In this document: positions 23,621 to 33,035 of the stretch, piece after piece
How the letters are laid out: each line of letters starts with the position of its first letter
How positions within the stretch are numbered: position 1 is the first letter of the stretch
Assembly (NCBI GenBank): GCA_007375645.1
Contig: VMER01000002.1
Coordinates: forward strand, 1 to 64,000
Direction: 5' to 3'
DNA length: 64,000 bases
DNA from: Parcubacteria group bacterium LiPW_15
GTDB lineage: Bacteria > Patescibacteria > Paceibacteria > UBA6257 > 2-01-FULL-56-20
Notes under the pieces: model-generated
The model's input: only the letters and a program-made list of their open reading frames with translations
The model's database searches: none
Told to the model about the DNA's origin: nothing
Translations under genes and position numbers: made by a program

Positions 23621-25092
23621 TGTTCAGAAAAATTAAGTCTTTCCTTTTTGAGAACCAACACGCTAAACAGACCGTGGCGAAAAACACGTTCTGGTTATCT
23701 ATCGGTACGGTCGCAAGCCGGGTGATCAAGGCGCTCATAATAATTTACGCGGCAAGAATCCTTGGTGCGGAAAATTATGGAGTGTTTTCCTATGCCCTGA
23801 GTTTGTCGGCGATGTTCTCTATTTTTGCCGACATCGGAATGAGCGCCGTACTGACCCGCGAAGCCTCCAGAGATCCGGAAAACCTGGAAAAAAACCTCGG
23901 GACCTCGTTTGTCGTAAAACTATCTCTTGTCGCTTTTAGCTTCGCGCTTGTTGCTCTGGTTGCCCCGATATTCTCAACCGTGAAAGGCGCGGGGCTTCTC
24001 ATGCCGCTTGCGGCGCTCCTCGTCGCTTTTGACGCGCTGCGGGACTTTTCCTTCAGCATCACCCGTGCGAAAGAGAGAATGGAAGTGGAAGCGGCGATCG
24101 GCATGACTACCGGGATCGCGATAACGGTGTTCGGATTTATAGCGATACACGTTTCCCCCACGCCATATTCTTTGCTCGTCGGTTACGTTTCCGGTTCCGC
24201 CCTTGGATTTTTCTTGGCCTTCTTCCTCCTTCGGGAATATGTCCAAAGATTTTGGAAGAGCTTCGATTGGTCGATCGCGAAAAATATGCTCCGAGACGCC
24301 GCCCCCCTGGCGATCATGGGCCTCTTGGGAGCACTTACGATAAATACGGACACCATAATGCTGGGCTGGCTCAAAAGCGCCACAGATGTTGGTTTGTATG
24401 CCGCAGCCCAAAGACCAGTCCTTCTCATCTATTTGATATCAACCCTCCTCGCAACCAGTATTTTTCCGATAATCTCCAAGCTGGCACACAAAAACGACGA
24501 GCGTTGCAGATCTATACTTGAAAAAACCGTCTCAATCTCTCTTTTGGCAGCCCTCCCCATATTCGTGGGCGGCGCAGTTTTATCAAAGCAAATAGTTCTA
24601 TTCCTATTCGGTTCGGGATACGCGTCGATCGCCCCCACATTTACAATGCTTCTGTTCACAGTAGTCCTCATATTCCCGGCGTCCATAATACTCAACTCTG
24701 TTTTCGCTTACGGAGGACAAAAAATTATGCTTATCTCGGCTGCGATCGGCGGCATCGGAAATGTTATTTTTGATTTCCTCTTGATTCCGCCATTCGGCAT
24801 TTTCGGCTCCGCCGTTGCAACGGTAATTTCGCAGTCGCTAGCCTATGGCCTGGCCTGGAAAAGAATGAAGGACTTAAATAATTTTTATACCCTGCGCTAT
24901 ATCAAAAAAGGCCTTCTCGCGTCTGCTGTGATGGGAGTTTCAACCTATGGCTTGAGCCTCCTCGGCATTCAAGTGGTCGTAAATATCGTCATCTCGGCCT
25001 TCATATATTTCGGCACGCTAACCCTCCTTAAAGAAAAACTCATTAAGGAATCTTTGGATATATTTAGAACCGAAGAACCGAAAGCACTATAG
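23620..25092 (+). CDS. polysaccharide flippase (Wzx/RfbX-like, MOP superfamily)
   Basis: 490 aa with about 14 hydrophobic spans and the N-terminal KNTFWLSIGTVASRVIKALIIIYAARILGAENYGVFSYAL signature of polysaccharide biosynthesis flippases. Moves the lipid-linked oligosaccharide across the membrane. Overlaps the initiating transferase by one base, and converges with the long minus-strand glycosyltransferase block at 25093. Confidence 0.92.
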   Translation: MFRKIKSFLFENQHAKQTVAKNTFWLSIGTVASRVIKALIIIYAARILGAENYGVFSYALSLSAMFSIFADIGMSAVLTREASRDPENLEKNLGTSFVVKLSLVAFSFALVALVAPIFSTVKGAGLLMPLAALLVAFDALRDFSFSITRAKERMEVEAAIGMTTGIAITVFGFIAIHVSPTPYSLLVGYVSGSALGFFLAFFLLREYVQRFWKSFDWSIAKNMLRDAAPLAIMGLLGALTINTDTIMLGWLKSATDVGLYAAAQRPVLLIYLISTLLATSIFPIISKLAHKNDERCRSILEKTVSISLLAALPIFVGGAVLSKQIVLFLFGSGYASIAPTFTMLLFTVVLIFPASIILNSVFAYGGQKIMLISAAIGGIGNVIFDFLLIPPFGIFGSAVATVISQSLAYGLAWKRMKDLNNFYTLRYIKKGLLASAVMGVSTYGLSLLGIQVVVNIVISAFIYFGTLTLLKEKLIKESLDIFRTEEPKAL

Positions 25093-26331
25093 CTATTCGG
25101 TGTCGGCGAAAGACAGCACGTCTTCCCATTCTTTCAAACAAACGCTTTTGGAAAAATATTTAAGCGTGTGATTAAAGGCGTTTTCCCCGAGCTTCCCTAT
25201 CTCTGCCCTCCCCAGATACAAATTTTTTACCGCCTCCACGCCCTTGTCCAAATCGCCGAATGGCGCCGTTAAACCGCATTTGGATTCCGCGATTATAAGG
25301 GACGCGTCGCTTTCGGCGTGTAAAAAACCTATGGCGGCGATACTCCCGGCCATATATCCCATAAGTTTGGCCGGCACGGCGGGCGTTCTGTTTTTGTCGG
25401 TCAAAGAAATAATTCCCACATCCGCGTCTTTTACCAGTAATGGATATTCCTCCTTGGAAACAAAAGGCTCAAAACTCACATTTTCCAGGTTGTGTTCGGC
25501 AGCGTATTTCATGAGTGCAAGCTTCATCATCCCGTCGCCCACGAACAAAAAGTGAATGTCTTTTTCTTCACGGACCCGTTCGGCGATTTTTAACACAAAG
25601 TCCAACCCTTGGGATGGGCCCAAAACTCCGGCGAAAAGGAAAATGAATTTATTCTCCAGACCATAGAGCTTTCTGTATTTTCCGGTTCGTTTCACGGCGG
25701 TAAATGGCGCTGTATCTATCCAATGAGGGATAACCGCGACTTTGGACGAGCCGATGTTTCGATGTTCGGCCAAAAAATGTTTGTGGCTCTCGGAGGGAAC
25801 GACTATTTTATCTGCCGCCCTATATGCGCGCGACTCCATGATCTCGAAAAATTTGACGATGGGACGGCTTTTTAATATTCCGAGGTCCACGGCGTTCTGC
25901 GGGAAAAAGTCGTGAAGATTCAGAATATATTTTCCGCCGTATTTTTTTGCGATCTTCGCCGACACGGAAGAAAGAGGCAACGGCGGGCTGTGTAGAATAA
26001 CGAAGTCTAATTTACCCGAGATATTCTTGCGAACCGCTCGATAGAAAAGATGCGGGAGAAGCAATTGCGCGATCCCGCGAAAAATAAAATTTACCTTGTG
26101 GTGCGGCAGCACTTTGACTCTCAAAACTTTTACCCCGCCTTCGGTAGATATTTCCGGATATTCTTTGACTTCCCCGTCCGCCAAATTGAACCTGGGATAG
26201 GAAGTAACCGCGTAAACTTCGTGGCCATCCTCCGACAAGCCTTCCGCCAGGTCGCGCATCAATTCCGACGCCGAGCGCAGCTCCGGAGGATAAGAGTCCG
26301 TGACAATAAGGATCCGTTTTTTTGCCGGCAT
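25093..26331 (-). CDS. GT4-type glycosyltransferase (WbuB-like)
   Basis: 412 aa, two Rossmann domains. N-domain ILIVTDSYPPELRSASELMRDLAEGLSEDGHEV; C-domain FLFAGVLGPSQGLDFVLKIAE, FVGDGMMKLALMKYA, then the donor-binding segment PAVPAKLMGYMAGS. Last gene of the minus-strand polysaccharide operon, 1 nt after the oxidoreductase gene. Sugar and acceptor unknown. Confidence 0.88.
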   Translation of the reverse strand: MPAKKRILIVTDSYPPELRSASELMRDLAEGLSEDGHEVYAVTSYPRFNLADGEVKEYPEISTEGGVKVLRVKVLPHHKVNFIFRGIAQLLLPHLFYRAVRKNISGKLDFVILHSPPLPLSSVSAKIAKKYGGKYILNLHDFFPQNAVDLGILKSRPIVKFFEIMESRAYRAADKIVVPSESHKHFLAEHRNIGSSKVAVIPHWIDTAPFTAVKRTGKYRKLYGLENKFIFLFAGVLGPSQGLDFVLKIAERVREEKDIHFLFVGDGMMKLALMKYAAEHNLENVSFEPFVSKEEYPLLVKDADVGIISLTDKNRTPAVPAKLMGYMAGSIAAIGFLHAESDASLIIAESKCGLTAPFGDLDKGVEAVKNLYLGRAEIGKLGENAFNHTLKYFSKSVCLKEWEDVLSFADTE

Positions 26332-26332
26332 T

Positions 26333-27958
26333 CTAGTCGTGCACTCTGACGTAGTTTTCGAACCTCGCTTTTGCCTTCTCGTATTTATCTCCCCAGTCCT
26401 TCATTACCTTCAATTTTTCTTCAAGGTCCAACATTATTTTGGATGTCATAACTATCGATTCGACGGTATCGCCTTCTTCGTTTGCGGCGATCTTCCTTCC
26501 TATTTCCTGGTACATCTCCCGGTAGCTGTCCGTCTTAAAAATTTTCTTTCTCCTGATGATTCTGTGATTGTCTTCCGACATATACCTTATCGCGTCGGTT
26601 ATCCGCACGTTCTTGCCGTGCACCTTAAGCTCCACGATGTCGCGCGGCCCCACCCTCAAACTCCCTTTTTCGCTGAAAGTGGTCGTGAAAGTTGCTCCGT
26701 TCTCTAGTTCTATCCAAACTTCGACCGCGCCGTCCTGCAGAAGTTTGATGTCGGAGTTTATCGGCTTACTCCAATTATTCAAATGCAAAAAGTGATCGAT
26801 CTGGTGGCAGCCGTTCGAAAGGAACGTGCTCCTCGAAACCGGCCAGTTATACCAGAAAAACTCCGGCTGAATGAGTTCGTAGACTATGGAATGGTAAGAG
26901 ATCGGATCGCCGTATTTTACCCCCAGATCCTTGAGGGCCAGCTTGTTAAAAGTTCCGTAGCGCTTATGGAATCCGATAAATAATTTTCTTCCCGCCTGCT
27001 TCAATGCTTTTTCGAGCTCATTTAATTCGTCATAATCCATAACTACCGGTTTCTCCACCACGACATAAGACCCTTGGCGGAGCGCGTGCAAAGTTATAGG
27101 GACATGGGTGTGATTGTAGCTCGCCACATAAAAGACATCCGCCTTTTCGTCCTTTTCCGGAAATGGCGCCGAATTCCATTTTTTTACCCTCTTCTCGATG
27201 AAGATCTGGGTCGGATCTATTTCGTGGACAGAGTCTATCTCCACGAATGGCCTGGAATACGGAATAATATTTATTTTCGCGTAGTTCCCATAGCCGAAAA
27301 GAACTCCGCTCTTAACTCCGGATCTCCTATTCTTTATCTCTCCCCTGGTCGTAGCTATCGGCACGGCGCGGTCCGCGTCAATTTTTTGCGCGCCTCCCCA
27401 ATCGGTACTACCGAACTCCTCTTTCAGGCCGGCTTCGAGCTTGGCTCGATGTTCCGCGGTTATTTCGATGCCGGAGTAAATACTCCAAGCCCGGATTCCG
27501 CTCCACCAATAATCGCTCGGCTCTTTCTTTGCGTATTCGAAATAGAGAATCTCGCCCTCCTTGGCTGCGGGTGTTTCGTTTAATTTAAAAATAAGTTCTT
27601 TCGGCAGGGTTATTCTTTCCGCCAAAGCCGGGTGCCAAGGGGCCACGAAGGCCACCGCTTCGCCTTTCGCGAATTCACCTCCCTCCGGGACCTCCAGGAT
27701 CTTCCCAAAGCCGCAAGAAATATATTTTTCGTTCCGCCTGTCCTCCCGAAGCCTGGACCAAGTTTTGGTGAACAGGCCCTGGAACCCGACAACCGGAAAG
27801 TAGTTCATAAGGAGCCTCAGACTTTTTGCCCGGGTATGATAAACATTTTCAAGTTTTTCGAGATTCTTAAAACCCTGAACTTGTATCCTGTATTCGCTTT
27901 TATTCCTGAAGTAATCCAGAAATCCGCTCCTCCACTTCTTGCCGGTCAGTATCCTCAT
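26333..27958 (-). CDS. bi-domain oxidoreductase: MDR-like N-part fused to Gfo/Idh/MocA domain
   Basis: 541 aa. The first ~200 residues contain KYISCGFGKILEVPEGGEFAKGEAVAFVAPWHP and WSIYSGIEITAEHRAKLEAGL, resembling the catalytic half of MDR alcohol dehydrogenases but lacking clear zinc ligands and the Rossmann half. Residues ~220-480 form a Gfo/Idh/MocA domain with FYVASYNHTHVPITLHALRQGSYVVVEKPVVMD (the EKP motif) and GFHKRYGTFN. From memory such fusions occur in surface-glycan loci and probably oxidise or reduce nucleotide sugars. The N-terminal half here is shorter than in full MDR enzymes. Confidence 0.72.
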   Translation of the reverse strand: MRILTGKKWRSGFLDYFRNKSEYRIQVQGFKNLEKLENVYHTRAKSLRLLMNYFPVVGFQGLFTKTWSRLREDRRNEKYISCGFGKILEVPEGGEFAKGEAVAFVAPWHPALAERITLPKELIFKLNETPAAKEGEILYFEYAKKEPSDYWWSGIRAWSIYSGIEITAEHRAKLEAGLKEEFGSTDWGGAQKIDADRAVPIATTRGEIKNRRSGVKSGVLFGYGNYAKINIIPYSRPFVEIDSVHEIDPTQIFIEKRVKKWNSAPFPEKDEKADVFYVASYNHTHVPITLHALRQGSYVVVEKPVVMDYDELNELEKALKQAGRKLFIGFHKRYGTFNKLALKDLGVKYGDPISYHSIVYELIQPEFFWYNWPVSRSTFLSNGCHQIDHFLHLNNWSKPINSDIKLLQDGAVEVWIELENGATFTTTFSEKGSLRVGPRDIVELKVHGKNVRITDAIRYMSEDNHRIIRRKKIFKTDSYREMYQEIGRKIAANEEGDTVESIVMTSKIMLDLEEKLKVMKDWGDKYEKAKARFENYVRVHD

Positions 27959-28019
27959 GGGTGTTGTTTGTACGTTTTATTTGTCCTTTTAGGATGCTTC
28001 TTTTTCGGCAAATAATCAA

Positions 28020-28847
28020 TCAGGACTTTGCGGCGTGCTGCAGCTTTACAATATTGAAATCGATAAGCCATCTGTACCAAAAGCCCTGCAATAGGTGGAA
28101 CTGGGTTCCTCGCCACCCGTCCAAAAAGCCCAGAAGGATGAAGTAGCGGTAAAGAAAATACAATATCACGCGCAGGAATGGCGGCACCCGGTAATACACC
28201 GCGAGTTTCATCTTTCTCTTCGCGCCGGCCTGTCCGCCCACCTCTTTGCCGTCCTCGTGTGCAAGATACGCGCGCGCTTCTCGCATGGCGTACTTCCGAT
28301 GCTTGGCTTTCCACTCTTCAAGCCCCTTTAAATTATTATCGATGAAATCATTCGCAAGTTTTTCGGCCCGACCCCGAAGCAACACCAGGTGCTCGTCCAT
28401 CTCTCTCTCCTCGCTCTTGGCCGCGCCTTTTCTGAAAAGCCTCAAGATCCAAATGGGATAATAACCGCCATGCTTGATCCAAGCTCCTTTAAAATAGTTT
28501 CTCCGGTTCAGATACAGCCCGCAGACATCTTCAGAAACATCCGGGAGTTTTGCCCGTATTTCCTCCTTGAGTTCCGGCAAAAGCTCTTCGTCCGCATCCA
28601 AGCGCAGGATCCAATCCCCTTTTAGCTCAATATTCGCCAACGCCCAATTAAATTGATCCGCCTGATTTTTAAATTCGTGGACAATGAATTTGGCGCCGAA
28701 TTTTTCGGCGATCTCTTTGGTTTTGTCGGTGGAGCCGGAATCAACGATTACTATTTCCGCCGCCAATCCTTCAACGCTCTTAAGACACTTCGGAAGGTTC
28801 GCTTCTTCGTTGTAGGTAAGAATTATTAAGGAAATGCTAGGTTTCAT
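28020..28847 (-). CDS. GT2 family glycosyltransferase
   Basis: 275 aa from ATG 28847 (MKPSISLIILTYNEEANLPKC). GT-A fold with VDSGSTDKTKEIAEKFGAK and the metal-binding DADEELLPEL; the C-terminal part has a hydrophobic region (FLRVILYFLYRYFILLGFLDGW) like LpsA/WaaE-type enzymes. Overlaps the preceding methyltransferase gene by 11 nt. Adds a sugar from a nucleotide donor on the cytoplasmic face; specificity unknown. Confidence 0.88.
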   Translation of the reverse strand: MKPSISLIILTYNEEANLPKCLKSVEGLAAEIVIVDSGSTDKTKEIAEKFGAKFIVHEFKNQADQFNWALANIELKGDWILRLDADEELLPELKEEIRAKLPDVSEDVCGLYLNRRNYFKGAWIKHGGYYPIWILRLFRKGAAKSEEREMDEHLVLLRGRAEKLANDFIDNNLKGLEEWKAKHRKYAMREARAYLAHEDGKEVGGQAGAKRKMKLAVYYRVPPFLRVILYFLYRYFILLGFLDGWRGTQFHLLQGFWYRWLIDFNIVKLQHAAKS

Positions 28848-29460
28848 TCTTTTTGGCAACAACAAAGATAGAGTGTGGAACCGGATAGAATCTGCCGTAG
28901 TGTCCCCACCTTATCGGTTGAAGTCCTGCCGCCAAGAGACACCTGCCCAGGGTCTTTTTGCTAAAAAATCTCACGTGAGGCCCCGTTGGATCGAAATGCC
29001 TATCAAAACCGAAAAGAACCAGATTGAGATTTTTTATGAAACCATGGTAGGGACAAGTTAAAAGTAATTCGCCTCCCGGCTTAAGAACTCTCGCCATTTC
29101 CCTAAACGCATTTTCGGTGTCATACACATGTTCGATGACCTCCGAAGTGAAAATAAAATCAAAAGAATTGTCCGCAAACGGCAGTTGTCCGCCATCTTCG
29201 ATTTTCACAAAATCCACACCGGCATATTTTCCCGAGGCAAAATCTATCGCCGCCTCCGAGACATCCGCCCCAAAATATTTCGCCCCGGGATTAAGCTTCC
29301 TCATTTCTCCGATTATCTCGCCCTTCCCGCAGCCGAAATCCAAAACGGAGATACCGCTCCCGCGCGGGATAAGCGGCGATAATATCGGCCACTTGAGATC
29401 GAAGTCGCCCAATCTGTCCGAATCTCCCTCCCAAAATCTTTCGTAGAATTTTTTATTCAT
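28837..29460 (-). CDS. class I SAM-dependent methyltransferase
   Basis: 207 aa. Motif I VLDFGCGKGEI, motif II area DFVKIEDGGQLPFADNSFDFIFTSEVIEHVYD, and LKPGGELLLTCPYHG identify a Methyltransf_11-type enzyme. Starts at ATG 29460 (GTG 29463 also possible) inside the end of the previous glycosyltransferase gene. Probably methylates a sugar hydroxyl of the surface glycan or of a precursor. Confidence 0.87.
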   Translation of the reverse strand: MNKKFYERFWEGDSDRLGDFDLKWPILSPLIPRGSGISVLDFGCGKGEIIGEMRKLNPGAKYFGADVSEAAIDFASGKYAGVDFVKIEDGGQLPFADNSFDFIFTSEVIEHVYDTENAFREMARVLKPGGELLLTCPYHGFIKNLNLVLFGFDRHFDPTGPHVRFFSKKTLGRCLLAAGLQPIRWGHYGRFYPVPHSIFVVAKKNET

Positions 29461-30643
29461 CACGCATAAATCCTTTTATTATTCCATTATAGGCGGTGAG
29501 CATTTTTCGCGCCACATGCTCAATAGCAAATTCGCCTTGCACGAATTTTCGGCCGCTCTTTCCGACATCTCGCGCCTTCGCTTCGTTCAGAAGTATGTCC
29601 AAGATAGCATTCGCTAGTTCGTTTTCGTCTTTTTTTATAACAATTCCAGCCTTCGCCCTGGCAATATCGCCGGAAATGCCCACGCCTTCCGCGATAATGA
29701 CCGGCAATTCGAAACACATGGCCTCAATAACCGCCATACCAAAATTTTCGGAATAAGACGGCAGCACGAACACATTGCTTTCGCGGAACGCGGCTGCTTT
29801 CATGTCCCCCGCCAATTCCCCCGCGAAAATTATTCTGTCATCCAATTTAAGCTTGGAAATCAGTTCTTGGACATTTTTCTTGTATCCCTCATCGTCTCCT
29901 CCCGCGATCACAAGCACCGCAAAACGGTTTTTCTCAATAACCACTTTGAAGGCGGGAATGAGTGTATCAAATCCTTTCTTCCAGCTTATCCTCCCCAAAA
30001 ACAACACTACTTTCTTTTCCGGAGAAATATCCAAACGCCTCCGGAACAGATTCGGGTCGGTCTGAATATCAAACTTGCCGACGTCTATTCCGTTTGGGAC
30101 CACAAATGAGTTCCGCGCCGGAAAACGCAACTCTTCGTATTCCTCTTTTTCGGCTTGTGCGGTGAAATGTATGGTGGCACCTCGCAAATTATTTTTTTCG
30201 ACAAGGCTTATATATAACCGCTTCAATAAATTATTTTTGCGAGAGATGGGTTCGATCATCAAGCTACCGCGCGGCGAAACAATATATGGCTTGTTGTTCT
30301 TTCTGGCGTAATAGGCCCCCAGCGTGGAGGCAAAGAGGAACACGGAGGTGATATGGATCAGATCAAAATCTTTCGCAGTTTCGGCGAGCATCCGATGAAG
30401 TGCCCGAGAATAAAACCACGCCCGGAAAAGTCCCGGCTTAAAGTAATACACTTTTACCCCATCCCGATCTATCGGCACGCCGAGCGGAACATCAAGGTCT
30501 TTCGGCCCGTCCGCCGAAGTCGTATATACGGTCACCTCTGCCCCTTGCCTCACCAATTCTTTATTCAGGTTGTGTACGCTATGAATCGGACCGCCATAAC
30601 GAAAAGCCGGATAATAACTCGGAACGACGTGAAGTATCCGCAT
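29453..30643 (-). CDS. GT4-type glycosyltransferase
   Basis: 396 aa. N-domain ILHVVPSYYPAFRYGGPIHSVHNLNKELVRQGAEVTVYTT; C-domain LFLGRISWKKGFDTLIPAF and the EX7E motif SYSENFGMAVIEAMCFELPVI. Typical retaining glycosyltransferase of the capsule/O-antigen type. Separated by 35 nt from the upstream FkbM gene, overlapping the downstream methyltransferase gene. Confidence 0.92.
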   Translation of the reverse strand: MRILHVVPSYYPAFRYGGPIHSVHNLNKELVRQGAEVTVYTTSADGPKDLDVPLGVPIDRDGVKVYYFKPGLFRAWFYSRALHRMLAETAKDFDLIHITSVFLFASTLGAYYARKNNKPYIVSPRGSLMIEPISRKNNLLKRLYISLVEKNNLRGATIHFTAQAEKEEYEELRFPARNSFVVPNGIDVGKFDIQTDPNLFRRRLDISPEKKVVLFLGRISWKKGFDTLIPAFKVVIEKNRFAVLVIAGGDDEGYKKNVQELISKLKLDDRIIFAGELAGDMKAAAFRESNVFVLPSYSENFGMAVIEAMCFELPVIIAEGVGISGDIARAKAGIVIKKDENELANAILDILLNEAKARDVGKSGRKFVQGEFAIEHVARKMLTAYNGIIKGFMRDE

Positions 30644-30678
30644 CCGCTTTATAATACCTCAAGAAATTTTTTGGGCAA

Positions 30679-31422
30679 TCAGCGCTTAGGCTCAGCAACC
30701 AACTCATCCGAATCCTCGACCGTCCCCTTGGGCGAGGAAAACTCATACCCGTAAAGAGTAAGTAAGTCCATGCATTGTTTTTTAACGCCGGCTCCGTGAG
30801 TTGCCAAAAGAATCGTTGGTTTATTTTTCTCCAAAATATTTTTCGCTCCGGACAATGCCATAAATTCCGCCCCCTCTATGTCCATCTTGATTATTTTAGG
30901 AGAGAGGATCTTCCCGGCCGCGAGCAATCCGTCCAAAGATTCAGTTTTGACCCTTGTCCCCCCGGACTCAGAGATATATCCGGTAGAGGTTGATTCTCCC
31001 GTGGCGAATCCGGCCTCCCCCTCTTTATCAGCCACTGCAACTTTAAGCGCGATTACGTTCTCAACGCCGTTTAAAGACAAATGTTTTTTAATATTGTCAA
31101 AATTATTCGGAAACGGTTCGAAAGAAAAAACTTTGCCGGCCGGCCCTACTAATTTCGCAGCCAATAACGTATAGAATCCGGCTTGCGCACCCACGTCAAA
31201 AACAACGTCGCCAGGCTTAACGAGAGAAGTGAAAACCTTTTGCTTTTCTAGCTCATAACTCCCCAGCCAGTATCCCAAGACGCCCGAGCCTAATATCCAC
31301 CGCGAACCCCTGAGAGGCCCCTGTAATATCGGAAGCGGAATATTTCTCGGAAAAAACTTCGCGATCTTCCTCAAAAAGGATCCGATGCCGCTATTTGCGT
31401 TAATTCCGGAAAAATTTATCAT
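30679..31422 (-). CDS. FkbM family methyltransferase
   Basis: 247 aa from ATG 31422, which overlaps the stop of the upstream FkbM gene as ATGA. Motif I GDVVFDVGAQAGFYTLLAAKLVG, ENVIALKVAVADKEGEAGF, LSPKIIKMDIEGAEFMALSGA: the FkbM pattern. Probable O-methyltransferase acting on a sugar. Two FkbM enzymes in tandem suggest methylation at two positions or two residues. Confidence 0.88.
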   Translation of the reverse strand: MINFSGINANSGIGSFLRKIAKFFPRNIPLPILQGPLRGSRWILGSGVLGYWLGSYELEKQKVFTSLVKPGDVVFDVGAQAGFYTLLAAKLVGPAGKVFSFEPFPNNFDNIKKHLSLNGVENVIALKVAVADKEGEAGFATGESTSTGYISESGGTRVKTESLDGLLAAGKILSPKIIKMDIEGAEFMALSGAKNILEKNKPTILLATHGAGVKKQCMDLLTLYGYEFSSPKGTVEDSDELVAEPKR

Positions 31423-32084
31423 TTTAAAATTTTTTTGATCTTTCTTATGCCTCCTCTCCAAAATCGCGCGAAATATTTTAGGTACGCATATTTCCAAAAC
31501 GGAATCGCACCCCTCTTCACAAAAAGAACGTCTCCATTCGTGGTCAAAGAGAAAGGAATGCAATAAAATCCGTTATCTTCGAACTTTTTCTTCAGCTCCT
31601 CGACTCTCGGCCCGAGCTCCGGATACAAAAAATCATGAAATTCCACAGCACATTGGGTTATTTTATTGAAATCTTCCGGCAAAAGAGACTCTATAAGAGA
31701 TATTTCCGCGCACTCGATATCCATTTTCAAAAGATCTATCTTTTCTATTTTATGATCTGCGATCAAATCGGCATATTTATATTCTTTGGCGATTATTGAT
31801 CGTCCGCCGGCGGCGGAATTCATCGTCGCGCACATGCCCTCCGGCAGAAAAATCTCTATCTCTCCATTTTTCCCGGAAACCGCAGCTAAAATGCCCACAA
31901 CCTCCTTTTCCTTGGGAATTGCATTAAAAAGTTCCGGGACCGGCTCCACGACATAAACGCGCGCGTCATAAAGCGAACGCATCTCCCGCGCAAATTCGCC
32001 CCGATTCCCGCCCAGATCTACCACTACCCCGCCGCGCGGAAACAAATCGCCTATAAACGTGTGGTCAAAAAGTTTTCTGAGCAT
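31419..32084 (-). CDS. FkbM family methyltransferase
   Basis: 221 aa. GGVVVDLGGNRGEFAREMRSLYDARVYVVEPVPELFNAI, VSGKNGEIEIFLPEG and IDLLKMDIECAEISLIESL give the SAM site and FkbM core. Shares family but little direct sequence with its downstream neighbour, so the pair is not a recent duplication. Confidence 0.86.
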   Translation of the reverse strand: MLRKLFDHTFIGDLFPRGGVVVDLGGNRGEFAREMRSLYDARVYVVEPVPELFNAIPKEKEVVGILAAVSGKNGEIEIFLPEGMCATMNSAAGGRSIIAKEYKYADLIADHKIEKIDLLKMDIECAEISLIESLLPEDFNKITQCAVEFHDFLYPELGPRVEELKKKFEDNGFYCIPFSLTTNGDVLFVKRGAIPFWKYAYLKYFARFWRGGIRKIKKILK

Positions 32085-32093
32085 TCCGATATT

Positions 32094-33035
32094 CTACTTT
32101 GACTTCCTCATCCACACAAGAAAGCCGTTAATGAATCTGTCGAATTTCGGGACGTTCCGTTCATCTAATTTTTTGGAAAGGTCCGGATCATTCTTTAATA
32201 TCCGCCGGGCAAACCAATTTACCTTTGCTATGCCGAGGTCCATAAAAAAACCAGCTTCTTTGAATTTTTCAAAGTATTCTTCCGCGCGCAAATACGAGAA
32301 CAATCTGCCGTGAAATAAAAAGTCTCCCTCAAGCGTCCCGGCCGCCGCCCCCAGCCCCTTTTTCTCAAAGCGCTCCTCATAAAGGCGTTGCTCGCAGATC
32401 AAATGATCCCAGCGGGTCATCTCCCCTCCCCAGTCAACATGGTCGCCGCCGGGTCCATACCAGATGGGCCCGAAAGAGGCGTAAAACCAGCCGTCATCCT
32501 TCAGATGTCTATTTGAACTTTTTAGAAAACCATCCATATCTTTTATATGCTCCAAAACCGCATCGGAAATTATCCAGTCAAATCTTCCTTCCGATTCAAC
32601 TGTTTCAAAACCTCCTTTCTCAAAAACCACTTCCACGCCAAATCGATCCTTGCACGTCTGCGCCACAAAATCCCACTCTTTTGAATATTCATAAACATCA
32701 AAGGCGGTTATTTTTCGGGGGCGAAAGGCGGCTAGTTGAAAAATACAGTGTCCAAAACCGGCGCCTGGGACCAGAATCGAACTTCCCTTAAGAGCGTGCC
32801 GCCGGTCGCACATGCGATAGGTTTTCTCCCGGAACATTCCTCCCTCTCGATTCAGGAACCACAACTTCCTGAGTTCGGGGGGCATTTCATCCCAAAGTCT
32901 GACTTTCAGCCATAAGTTAAAAAGATGTCGTTGGAAAAAATAATATATCAATTTTGCCTTTATCAGAAGGTGCCGCCAAGATGGCGTAGACTCTTCGATA
33001 TCAATGGCTAAAATTCTTTTATTTTCCGGGTTCAT
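32094..33035 (-). CDS. class I SAM-dependent methyltransferase
   Basis: 313 aa if begun at ATG 33035 (MNPENKRILAIDIEES); an in-frame ATG at 33062 would lengthen the overlap with the upstream gene to 44 nt. SSILVPGAGFGHCIFQLAAFRPRKITAFDVYEYS is the SAM site, followed by FDWIISDAVLEHIKDMDGFL and a Trp/Gly-rich region. Probably a sugar- or lipid-modifying methyltransferase of the polysaccharide locus. Confidence 0.78.
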   Translation of the reverse strand: MNPENKRILAIDIEESTPSWRHLLIKAKLIYYFFQRHLFNLWLKVRLWDEMPPELRKLWFLNREGGMFREKTYRMCDRRHALKGSSILVPGAGFGHCIFQLAAFRPRKITAFDVYEYSKEWDFVAQTCKDRFGVEVVFEKGGFETVESEGRFDWIISDAVLEHIKDMDGFLKSSNRHLKDDGWFYASFGPIWYGPGGDHVDWGGEMTRWDHLICEQRLYEERFEKKGLGAAAGTLEGDFLFHGRLFSYLRAEEYFEKFKEAGFFMDLGIAKVNWFARRILKNDPDLSKKLDERNVPKFDRFINGFLVWMRKSK